Shown in pieces: positions 13,501 through 22,362 of a DNA stretch of 64,000 nt. The stretch is from assembly GCA_014526335.1 (NCBI GenBank), contig JACTAT010000022.1:124001-188000 (forward strand). The letters are read 5' to 3'. The position numbers and the translations under genes are program-made. The stretch's first letter is position 1, and every line of letters begins with the position of its first letter. The notes under the pieces are model-generated. The model saw only the letters and a list, made by a program, of their open reading frames with translations. It ran no database searches and was not told the DNA's origin. Origin of the DNA: Chrysaora quinquecirrha. Lineage: Eukaryota; Cnidaria; Scyphozoa; Semaeostomeae; Pelagiidae.

Positions 13501-16500
13501 GTATGTTGGAAAACGGACGCAAACATTTCTACAGTTTCTTAACTTCTCCCTCCTAGTTCTAAAAGTTTCTTAACTTTTTGGGTGTCTAGTTCTAGGTTTC
13601 TTATAAACCGGTTTCTTATTTAAAAAAAACGTGTACTGTTATTACTTTAAGGGAAGAAATCTTAGCGGGAAGACACTTTCATGACTCAGAAAAACGCGAA
13701 ATGTTTGGAATTAACTTTCGCGAATTAAGAATTAGACAAAATGGGAAAAAACTTTCCCGCTTCACAGTACGAACAGTAATGGGGATAAACTCCAGCGAAT
13801 CTGACTTATTTTTCTATGATAAAAATTCGCGAATCCCTTGTTAAAGAAACCACGGCTGGAATTTACTTTCGCGAATTTTGTATTTTGGAAAGTCTCGCGG
13901 AATAAAATTTCAAGAACTTCGACAAAAGTCGCGAAAAACACGAAAGCTTCTTCCCGCAAAAACTTATTCCCTTAAAGTATTCGTTTTTTATCCCTGTTAT
14001 AGCATATCATCTCATATATCATGATTTCTATGTTTTTAGTGTGCGCACAATCCTTGCTCTCCCGTCACAGAATGCCTGAACCGCGTTCCTGGTTATGTTT
14101 GTACCGACTGTCCCGGGGGATATCGAGGTAAATCTACTGTTGGTCTTGGACTGAAACATGCCGCTGAGAATAAACAGGTAGGTATTTTGATGCATTTTAT
14201 AGATTCGCAACCAACTTCATAATATTTTTAGTTATTTTCTCATATTTGAGTGATACAAGTTTTTTTTACAAGAAACCTGGTTCGGGGCCTAGTACTGAAA
14301 GTTTCTTAATGTTTGGCCCAATTTAGGTTCTTAAAGTTTCTTAACAGTTTCTTAATTTGATGGATATCACCTGAGGCAACTTTCAATGTGGTGAAAAGGC
14401 CTTTGCGCTGAAAACTAAAACACACTTGCCCTATTTGCACCATAAAATTGATTCTAAATGCAAATATTTATCAGGCCTTTAAAATTAATGCATGTCTGAA
14501 AGTTTTCATACAATTTTACTACCCATAATTATATTCTTTACGAAAAGAACAACTCATATGTAAGGAAATTATCGCTGAAAAAGTTACCCATTTGGGCGGC
14601 ACGTTTAGTGTAATGAACAATGGAAGTACCCCTCCTCCGGGTTAGCGACCTTCTTCTCGACGCCTCTCTCTATTTAACGCCTCTCAGCCTCGTCCCCAGG
14701 GTGAATAGGCTTATACGTGAAATTCCGTGGCCATATTCGACCCTGGTATCGGCCTTGTCTATTCGCAATTTGATTGGCTGTTCAAACAATAGAAATTCTA
14801 AGTGGCGTGACAGTTTCTTCCAAATTTCACATCAAAATAGGCCGAAAATTATGTAAAAATCATCTATAAAAACCAAAAATTGATGCTACATGAGATATTG
14901 TATCTTGCCTTACAGTTATCAATGAAATTCTTTGCATTTCCTTTCTAAGAACATCTGCTTTCGGAATCTGCATCTTGTTTTGATGTCTAGGCCAAAATTG
15001 CTAGTATTTTGGCAGATTTTGTGGCCGGTACGAGGGCCAAAATCGATTTGACGGTTGAGATTCGTGGAAATTCGATTTGGGGCCTGGGGACGAGGTTGAA
15101 CGCCTCTCCTTTATAAAATAAAGAATAATAGTAACTCTCTGAGCGATAAATAGAGGATTCACGGAATATCCTTAACCCTTATCCTACCGGTATTTTTATC
15201 TCAAATAGCCGGGGGGTTGTTTTCCACCCTAACCCCCTCCAGAACTTGCTTTCCCTTAGAGCTAGAGAAATGAGACCTGGCACAGGCATGGGTCAATGTA
15301 TTAGGAGTAATACTGGTAAATTGGGCGTCTCCCACTTCTATTAAGACGTCATTATAACATCATAATCAAAACATGCTATCAACGTTTGTCAAAAATCGAC
15401 CTTCCTTAATATCAATAAAAATCAAGAAAGTTCTGTAAATTTTGTTACTAATAACTATTTTCTATTGCCTTGCAAAGAATCAGTGAATTCTGATAAGATT
15501 TACTGGTAGAAAATAAGCATTTATATGTGTTTTGGCATTACCACTTACCATATACGGCAATGTCACGTGACCTGTTGTAATAGCTTTTGGTGCATTTAGC
15601 TACCGAACATTCACTGTGATTGATTTCAGGTATGTGAAGATATCGATGAATGTAAAGAAGGAAAACACAAATGCGACCGTCTTGCAAAGTGCATAAATTT
15701 GAAGGTGAGAAGAATGAAATGCAACTTGAAGTACTTCTCATCAGCCAATTACCCTTTATCCAAAGAAAGAAACACTCGTCTCACAACCTGGTCAAATAGC
15801 AATTTATTAAGCTTAAGGCCTGGCTTAACTAGGAGACATGTCGCGCGCAACATTGATGTCCCTTCGGTGTCTCCCAGTTTAGCCACCTCGGAAACTTTGT
15901 AGCGCGTGACAAAATTTGTAGCAAGAGACACTCAAATGTTTTGGAGACAACAGAAACATTTCTCGTCTCCGCGACATGCAAATGATTCAGGGGAGATGTT
16001 GCTCGCTTGTCACTCGCATGTTTAGCCACCCTCGAGGCACGCCGAATACAGTGCCGCGCACGGCATGTCTCGTAGTTTAGCCATAGCTTCAATCTCGTAC
16101 TATTAGGTGCAAAATTGCTTGGTGTTGTAATAAGCGGGGCCCAAGCGGGGTTATTATAATTTCAGTCGATAAAGTCTTTGTTCTAAAAGTTAAGGAACTA
16201 ACAGTAACATCATAAATATAGTTTTTTTTGCAAAAGGACTGAATTTCAGTTTGAATTTTGCAAGAGCAGATTACGGTGGAAGTATTGCGGAAAATCTATT
16301 AAGGAGGGGGTCTTGACAAGAACGATGGTGTTTTGTTGGATAATTTTCAAACATTAATTAGCTACGAGGGACGGCAATTATCTACCCATATAATTTTACG
16401 TATATTAGTTGTTATTAGCTATAGGTTGTTATTAGTTGTTATTAGCTATAGGTATAAATTTCTTCTAGTTCTTCTGTCTTAAAAACTTGAGAAATTGTTC

Positions 16501-18151
16501 GACTAATATAAGTGTTACATGTTTCCGCGATAAACAGCGGAAACATGTTCGGACACAGTACCGTTGAGAGAGGAGGTCAAGCAGGTTCAGAGGTCCGGGG
16601 CCCGGGCTGTGAAGGGGCCCGCGAAAATTGAAAGTCTATAAATGCTTCCATGCTTCATGCTGATAAAAAATGCAATTTTTCTATCAGAGTTAATTTCTCG
16701 AGGAAGTTGGTGGCACTTGGTTACATGAAATGGGTTTGAATTTACGCTGTTGCTCGCTTATTTAAATTGTGGGTTGTGCTTGCTGATTAAAGAATTCTGT
16801 AGTATGTCCATATGCAACGGTTTTCCCTCACAATATGTGTTCAGAAGTTTAGTTTCTCTTTCATGTCCTACTCACACGGGACGGGTCTTTTACGAGATAT
16901 ACGTATTCAAATATAGTGATTCTTTTATGCACGCCTAAGCAAATTATGTCGTATTAGTATTTAAAGCGATGTTATGTGCTTCGTCTAACTTCAAATTCTC
17001 CAATTTGGAAATTAGTTCAATAAGTTCAAGTTTTTCCCCACCCTCCCTCCCTTTAGTTGTGTTTGTGGTGTTCGTGGTGAGGTTCAAAAAGAATTAATGC
17101 GACTTTCCATCGCCTCTTTTGAGATCTGGTGGCTTGTGGTGTGACAAGTGCATCAGTCAGGGCGAGAAAAATGATATTTTTCGGGTCCATTCCCTCCCAG
17201 TTGCTTAGGTAGGTGGCTTTGGTTTATGGCTGATGCACTAACAGCCCAACAAAGCTTCCTATGATGAGAGAACACAACCATATTAGGAATTCCAATGAGG
17301 CAATATTAGAGATTGGTTTTTATCTGAGTAGGCAATTTGCTTTTCCTTGCATTGGGCGACAGGGTCGTTTCATTTGGGGGTTTGCTACCCGAGAAAGAAA
17401 TCAACCCCTTATAAAACCTCCTAAAGGCCCGGTAAAATTACATTAACCCGGGGCCCGCTCTGCCTCTGGACGTCCCTGGGCATGCTTTTTTCGTTTGACA
17501 CTCCTCAGAGTATGAACGTCAGAAACAGACCGAAAAAATAGAATTTATACCCAGATGCGGTTCGAAATGCACCAATCAGAAAGAAAAGCTGAATTGGCGT
17601 TGTGTTTTAATAACCAATCAGCTTTTCGCGGGAAGAACAATGAAAATTAATTGAAAAGTCAAACGAACTCTTTCTGTCTACATGGGACCGGCTTTTTGGT
17701 TTTTATGTGGACAGATTCCAAAACGCTGAGATGAAACAAGGGTCTAGCCCTGCCTATTATTCGAAAACAATCCTCGTTGTAAATTTTCCGCACACTCTGG
17801 GTGATCTGATAAATGTTGTCCTTCGGCAGAATCATGTTTTAGGGTGGGTTGTTGCCTAGAGTTGCGGGTGGTTGCTCCCTTTGCCGAAAGTTGTGGTTAC
17901 GAATGTTGGTAGGAACATGCTGTTTCACCCTCTCTCCTAGTCTGTGGGAAGTGCGGCCTACGTACCTGGCATCACGCCGGCACGAAAATTCATAAATAAC
18001 CAACTTTTTCAATATTAATATGAATGTTAAAATTAACTATCACATCTCATATTGGAAAGACCTTTTAGTGACTGAAAAAAGCAAACTGAATATCTGATTT
18101 CCATAAATATATTTTGTTGCAGGGTGGCTATAAATGCGGCCCGTGTAAGAT
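4312..18151 (+). CDS. Thrombospondin (subgroup-B-like), partial at both ends
   Basis: Secreted oligomeric matrix glycoprotein. Exons: 4312-4557, 6092-6196, 7571-7776, 8979-9108, 10630-10793, 11612-11669, 12471-12661, 14040-14177, 15630-15704 and 18123 onward into the N gap. All have AG/GT borders and the phases chain without a break (1,1,0,1,0,1,0,0,0). The first four encode a TSPN laminin-G-like domain, the next two an oligomerisation coiled coil, the rest EGF repeats. There is no VWC or TSR segment between coil and EGFs, as in the pentameric TSP3/4/COMP group. Missing: the signal-peptide exon (not found before 4312, probably outside the window) and, past the gap, the type-3 calcium-binding repeats and C-terminal lectin-like domain. 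Family assignment is firm; subgroup is inferred. Confidence 0.9.
4610..6062. repeat. CATACC-rich satellite, 11-bp unit
   Basis: Core about 4790-5470 is an 11-bp unit CCATACCTATA; the flanks decay to a CCATA pentamer. All reading frames here are by-products. In a thrombospondin intron. Confidence 0.9.
6092..6196 (+). CDS. Thrombospondin exon, TSPN part 2
   Basis: A 105-bp exon after a pyrimidine-rich TTTCTTTAG acceptor, phase 1 on both sides. It encodes [19 protein letters not shown] and following residues, beta-strand-like and continuous with the TSPN fold. Confidence 0.8.
6329..6655. repeat. Dispersed repeat, about 0.3 kb
   Basis: GACCATGATTTGACCTGAAG, ATGAATATCGG and GTTGTTGCTGCC recur in the same order at 9649-9960. 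Type unknown. Confidence 0.6.
7571..7776 (+). CDS. Thrombospondin exon, TSPN part 3
   Basis: Encodes [17 protein letters not shown] and the segment LYHNCQKVG, matching the TSPN pattern (DGxWH, then a cysteine in a basic strand). Acceptor TTCGTAG, donor GTATGA; ends in phase 0 after RWQ. Confidence 0.88.
7858..8219. mobile_element. Mariner-type MITE
   Basis: Inverted ends CAGGGTGGCCCAAAAAAGG flanked by TA. The CAGGGTG-plus-A-run terminus is typical of mariner relatives. 362 bp, non-coding, in a thrombospondin intron. Confidence 0.8.
8377..8791. mobile_element. MITE, same family as 14685-15098
   Basis: Ends CAACCTCGTCCCTAGG and CCTGGGGACGAGGTTG. Flanks TTGATTCTG and GTGATTCTA agree at 7 of 9 bases. 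A third, partial copy lies at about 20640-20740. Confidence 0.72.
8979..9108 (+). CDS. Thrombospondin exon, end of TSPN and linker
   Basis: Starts [17 protein letters not shown] and ends in a polar linker with [19 protein letters not shown]. The cysteine probably pairs with that in the preceding exon, as in the TSPN fold (inference). Confidence 0.8.
9151..9638. mobile_element. MITE with TCA target duplication
   Basis: Ends AGCCTGGTTTCC and GGAAACTAGGCT, subterminal TATAGCCAAAAATGG inverted. TCA flanks both sides, compatible with a 3-bp-duplicating superfamily such as PIF/Harbinger. Confidence 0.68.
9649..9960. repeat. Dispersed repeat, copy 2
   Basis: Same order of motifs as 6329-6655, in the same thrombospondin gene but a different intron. 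Confidence 0.6.
10029..10449. mobile_element. MITE family H (CAAACATTG ends), diverged
   Basis: Starts TTAGGCCCTGGCCCAAAGAT; many CAAACATT and GCAAATTT motifs in both orientations; ends near GCGACCAGGCCCC. A clearer copy is at 43752-44016. Confidence 0.5.
10630..10793 (+). CDS. Thrombospondin exon, oligomerisation coiled coil 1
   Basis: Encodes [18 protein letters not shown] and [16 protein letters not shown] with heptad-spaced hydrophobics. In this family the segment multimerises subunits. It ends in phase 0 and joins the next exon in frame. Confidence 0.82.
11612..11669 (+). CDS. Thrombospondin exon, coiled coil 2
   Basis: A 58-bp exon encoding [19 protein letters not shown], continuing the heptads. 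No cysteine is visible in this part of the coil, although many thrombospondins carry inter-chain cysteines here. Confidence 0.75.
12028..12419. mobile_element. MITE with CAAACGACGCAACATTT ends
   Basis: AAGCCCCGGTCAAACGACGC and its inverse. Internal GCAACATTT repeats in both orientations. Thrombospondin intron. Confidence 0.75.
12471..12661 (+). CDS. Thrombospondin exon, first EGF-like repeat
   Basis: After a short Ser-rich stretch it encodes [14 protein letters not shown] and [19 protein letters not shown]. The CGACPPGxxGxGIxCTD signature is diagnostic for the first thrombospondin EGF repeat. Donor GTAAGC, phase 0. Confidence 0.92.
12735..13010 (+). mobile_element. LINE 3' coding fragment
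   Basis: Frame with [40 protein letters not shown] and FKRVIKKWG, the typical C-terminal tail of non-LTR retrotransposon ORF2. Confidence 0.65.
13259..13633. mobile_element. MITE family B (TATAAGAAACC ends)
   Basis: Ends CACGCTTTTTTTATAAGAAA and inverse, TA flanks, internal GTTTCTTAA motifs. A one-armed relative is at about 14255-14360. Confidence 0.72.
14040..14177 (+). CDS. Thrombospondin exon, second EGF-like repeat
   Basis: A 46-codon exon beginning [19 protein letters not shown]. The segment [13 protein letters not shown] before the donor matches the conserved GxGxxHAxxNKQ junction of thrombospondins. Confidence 0.92.
14685..15098. mobile_element. MITE with 9-bp target duplication (Mutator-like)
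   Basis: Ends CAGCCTCGTCCCCAGG and CCTGGGGACGAGGTTG. AACGCCTCT at 14676-14684 is repeated at 15099-15107. Same family, opposite orientation, as 8377-8791. Confidence 0.75.
15630..15704 (+). CDS. Thrombospondin exon, calcium-binding EGF start
   Basis: A 25-codon exon encoding [18 protein letters not shown]. The DIDEC motif is a calcium-binding EGF signature. It joins in phase 0 to the fragment at 18123. Confidence 0.9.
15814..16090. mobile_element. MITE family G (GGAGACATG ends)
   Basis: AAGGCCTGGCTTAACTAGG ... TAGTTTAGCCATAGCTT. Other copies: 45001-45277, 40538-40738 (left-truncated) and 59513-59605 (fragment). Confidence 0.68.
16517..16548. repeat. Perfect 12-bp stem palindrome
   Basis: ACATGTTTCCGC, 8-nt loop, GCGGAAACATGT. 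No other signal around it. Confidence 0.6.
17516..17700. repeat. Dispersed repeat (GTCAGAAACAGACC)
   Basis: GTCAGAAACAGACCG then TTTATACCCAGATGCGG and ATGCACCAATCAGAAAG. Further copies: 26778-27080, 31995-32085 and 57786-57960. Confidence 0.55.
18123..18151 (+). CDS. Thrombospondin exon fragment at gap edge
   Basis: After a TTTTGTTGCAG acceptor the frame reads GGYKCGPCK, the end of an EGF repeat, then hits the assembly gap. Everything downstream of this gene is missing. Confidence 0.75.
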
Positions 18152-18651
18152 NNNNNNNNNNNNNNNNNNNNNNNNNNNNNNNNNNNNNNNNNNNNNNNNN
18201 NNNNNNNNNNNNNNNNNNNNNNNNNNNNNNNNNNNNNNNNNNNNNNNNNNNNNNNNNNNNNNNNNNNNNNNNNNNNNNNNNNNNNNNNNNNNNNNNNNNN
18301 NNNNNNNNNNNNNNNNNNNNNNNNNNNNNNNNNNNNNNNNNNNNNNNNNNNNNNNNNNNNNNNNNNNNNNNNNNNNNNNNNNNNNNNNNNNNNNNNNNNN
18401 NNNNNNNNNNNNNNNNNNNNNNNNNNNNNNNNNNNNNNNNNNNNNNNNNNNNNNNNNNNNNNNNNNNNNNNNNNNNNNNNNNNNNNNNNNNNNNNNNNNN
18501 NNNNNNNNNNNNNNNNNNNNNNNNNNNNNNNNNNNNNNNNNNNNNNNNNNNNNNNNNNNNNNNNNNNNNNNNNNNNNNNNNNNNNNNNNNNNNNNNNNNN
18601 NNNNNNNNNNNNNNNNNNNNNNNNNNNNNNNNNNNNNNNNNNNNNNNNNNN
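18152..18651. other. Assembly gap, exactly 500 N
   Basis: Exactly 500 N, a round size typical of a placeholder. Thrombospondin enters from the left and glutathione reductase from the right, both incomplete, so the true distance must be several kilobases or the join is wrong. Confidence 0.97.
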
Positions 18652-18952
18652 CCCTTTTACACTATGCCGGTATGAAATGAATGCGATGAGCAAGGTCATT
18701 GGCTTTTGTCTAAAATCTATTGTTTCATGTCAACAAGAACAAAGAGCAATTGTTTTTCCTCTCACTGATTCAGCAAAGCGGCATCAAACTGTGCCAACTG
18801 TACCATTTACACTATGCCGTTTTCAGATGAAGCCGATTAGCATATCGTATTCATTTTGTATCGTATTCATATCAAAACTGTGCTGGCATAGTGTAGACGC
18901 AACGGATAGTTTCGTGCCTTATTTGCCTTATACCAGTATGGTGTAAAAGGGG
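18652..18952. mobile_element. MITE at right edge of gap
   Basis: CCCTTTTACACTATGCCGG at the first base after the gap; inverse TACCAGTATGGTGTAAAAGG at the right. The left terminal base is lost in the gap. Confidence 0.7.
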
Positions 18953-19339
18953 TCTTAAATGATAAGAGAACTAACTCAATATAATTTTTTATTCATCATT
19001 TACCTTCTTTGGGACACAACCAACATTCACCTAGTACAAAAAAAGAGTTTTTTAAAGTAACAATGATTTTGATTATTCAAGCAAATATTTTAAACTCTGA
19101 AAAGGACCACCACCAGAAGGCATGGTCAAATCTGAGAACTTGACAGGAAATCCTAGAAATCCTATTGTTTCATGGAAATCCTTTTGTTTTATAAGAGATC
19201 CTGCACACCTTTTTGAAGTACAGTGCGCCCCTCAGGTACACTTGGTAAAAAAACTGATTTGGCAGCATTTATTGGTTGTACTGTACTATGCTTGCTTGGC
19301 TTCCAATCCAATCAAATGGGTGTAGTAGACTGAAGCCTA

Positions 19340-19705
<366 letters not shown>

Positions 19706-20977
19706 ACAAAATTTGTCAGTTTTTGGCTTGGAATAATTAGCATAAATTATGAAAATGATTCCAGTCAGTGGCTGTGGCGGCCACAGCTCTCCAACTCATC
19801 AATGAGTTTGGGACGCAGCACAATTTTGTACTTCAGAAACACTTGCTTTCAACAATTCATTTGAAACAGAACTAACTCTGTTTGAAACAAAATGAACAGA
19901 TAAATGCTTAAAAGGAATCAGTAGAAAGAAATCCATGTTTGCAAGCGCTTGCAGAAGTTATTATGTTTGTTAATTTTGGAAATTTCACCGAGAGTTTCTG
20001 CAAGTCAGAAAGAAATCTTTTATTGTGAATTGGTTAGCTAGATTTTCGCTCATTATTGATACAAAACTTCAGTGCTTTCCTCTTTTACAAGTATTCAAGT
20101 ATTTCAGGTGAGATCAATTTATTTAAAGCCTGTAGATTTGTTAAAGATTTATAAGTTGAATCATATACATATTTGCTGCAAAGAAGTTTGGCTTTGCTAT
20201 TGCATGAATGAGATTTCTTCACTTTGAAATTGTGTTGCAAAACTGACTTGATGAGAAAAGTTCTAGCCAAAACCGTAAACAATCTTATTTTCTAAATACA
20301 AAATTTTACTGTTTTAGTTCACTTTGGCTTCTTGAAAATTATTTTCTTTATTTTACCTTACCTTGCTTGCTCAAAATTTTACCGCGGGAAAGCAAGTTTA
20401 GGTAATGCTACAAACTTTCCGTAATTTCTTCGTTGAGTAGTTAAACTAATTCGCCCTTTATCTTTCATTTTCTGTACATTCTTTCTATTCCAGTTTAGTT
20501 CAAAGCAAACTTTGGGTGTTTTTTTGTGGGGTAGGAGTGGAAAAGCCCCGGGCCGCAGCAGTTTTGTTTTGAAATTTCTTTCATTCGGCCGAACGCCATT
20601 TATAATGTATGCGGACAACAAACTTCTATTGTTCGTTCTTAGCCAATCAGAATGCAGAACATCGAAACCGGTTCCAGGGTCAAATGGGGCAGCGCAGTGT
20701 TCACGTAGAGGTCCTATTTACCCTGGGTACGAGGTTGGGGATTTTGTTTGTTTGCGAGTGACGAGAACAAACAAGCACTGATCAAGCACTGATCACGTTT
20801 TGAAAAAATTGAATTGATGAATTGAATTAATGTTTATGTTTTTCAAACCGAGGCGAAAACATAAGGGCGTCTTAGCGGAAACGAGGCAGTTTCATAAGGG
20901 CGGTAGTAAATCAAAAATTGTTTACATTTGTTTTGCAGCCAAGGAGCTGAAGAAAAACACGAAATTTAAGGCATAAA

Positions 20978-21430
20978 ATGGACCATTCTGTAGCTAGACA
21001 AAAATACACCTACCCCGAAGGAGATGTTTATGATGGATTTTGGAATAAAGAAGGTAAAAAGCATGGCCTTGGTATTTTGAATCTCACGGATGGCTCGAAA
21101 TATGTTGGCAAATTTGTTGATGGTGTGTTTGATGGGCACGGCGTCCTAACATTTGCCGACGGGACGACGTATGAAGGCGAGTTTTCGAGAGGAAAATACA
21201 ATGGTCATGGCGTGTACATGAGATGTGACAGGATGAAATTTGAAGGAAGATTCAACGAAGGGAAAGTTAATGGCCCAGGGCTTATTACGTTCCCTGATGG
21301 CTCGAACGGCAGACCTAGAAATGAGGGTATCTTCGAAGGAACTAAATTGATAAAAAGAGAAAAGGTTCCAGAAGCAATCGAGAAGGCGCAAATTGCCGCA
21401 GAAAGAGCCAGAAAAGCTAAAATATGTTAG
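20978..21430 (+). CDS. MORN4: MORN repeat-containing protein 4
   Basis: A complete 150-residue protein in one coding exon, close to the roughly 146 residues of vertebrate MORN4. Four MORN repeats are visible, each with a YxGxF/W-type core: YPEGDVYDGFWNKEGKKHG, DGSKYVGKFVDGVFDGHG, DGTTYEGEFSRGKYNGHG and MKFEGRFNEGKVNGPG. FPDGSNGRPRNEGIFEGTKL and the basic helical tail match MORN4 specifically. Known MORN4 binds class III myosin tails in actin protrusions and is linked to axon degeneration in flies; that role is inferred here by orthology. A good acceptor (TTGTTTTGCAG, ending 20938) lies 39 bp before the ATG, so a 5' untranslated exon is likely. AATAAA occurs near 21690. Confidence 0.93.
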   Translation: MDHSVARQKYTYPEGDVYDGFWNKEGKKHGLGILNLTDGSKYVGKFVDGVFDGHGVLTFADGTTYEGEFSRGKYNGHGVYMRCDRMKFEGRFNEGKVNGPGLITFPDGSNGRPRNEGIFEGTKLIKREKVPEAIEKAQIAAERARKAKIC

Positions 21431-22175
21431 AATATTCGTTTCAGGGTTCTATTTTAGATTTTGCCCTCTAGCTTTTTTGTCTTTTAAACAATTTTAAGCC
21501 GGTTGTTTTAGCAATGGACAAAGATGAGTCGTTGTGTTGTATTGTATCGCCTGTATTTGAATTGAAAAGTAACAATAACAATAAGATGAAAACCATCGAT
21601 GAGATATGAGATATCTAGATATCTCAAAATTTATAGGTATCTTAAAATCTAAAATTCGAAAATTTCTTGTGAGCAATTTTTCCGTATCTTAATAAATTAT
21701 TGTACACTTTTATTTATTAATCTCTAATTTCGAACGAATAAATCTAAATTTCAATAATGTTGGATGGTCGAACAAAAAGTAGCATGAAATTTGATGGTTT
21801 TAAATTATATAACGAACCTAATGTAGGATTATAAAGTTAGAATACATTTTGAGCATTTTTGCGTAAGGAAAGTTGAAAACAAACAAAAATTTGCCTTGTA
21901 GCGCTCCGAATTAATGACTTTCGTTTCAAACTATTCAAAATACATTAATGTATCTATAATTGAAGAACAGGAGTAAATTTTGAACATATTTCGAAGAAAC
22001 TACAAAATAATGAATTTCCTAAAAGCATGTTTAAAGCACTGGACGTTCAGTTATGGATATCTGAAAGCCTAAGTCTAGGCGTATCAGGAAAACGTTTCCT
22101 GAAAGTAAGCTAGTGAAAGAACATATTTTAGAGAACTTTCTTAGTCTTAAGATAGAGTTATACTTTGATTTCCAA

Positions 22176-22362
22176 CTAAAGTCTGTGTAACGTATTTCTA
22201 ATGCAATCTTCTGCGCACGCTCCTCGAAGTATTTTTTCTGGACAAATTATAACATTGCAGTGAAGATAAAGCTTTCTGAAAGGAACGCCAAGTTTCGGAA
22301 TGGAGAACCAGATTACATCTTTTCTTTTGAATAACACTTTGACCTGCTTGTTTACGATGCAC
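22176..22362 (-). CDS. Exon 3: ZP-C end and stop
   Basis: Acceptor TTCTATCCTAG at 22363-22373, then CIVNKQVKVLFKRKD, FSIPKLGVPFRKLYLHC and VIICPEKILRGACAEDC, ending in TAG. The LHCxVxxC...CxxxC pattern is the classic ZP-C cysteine signature, and the phase matches exon 2. It lacks an ATG start, so it is not visible as an ordinary open frame. Confidence 0.78.

Larger units (their letters stand above)
16091..18122. other. Intron, mostly unique
   Basis: Thrombospondin intron with a short palindrome and one dispersed repeat; no coding signal. Confidence 0.55.
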
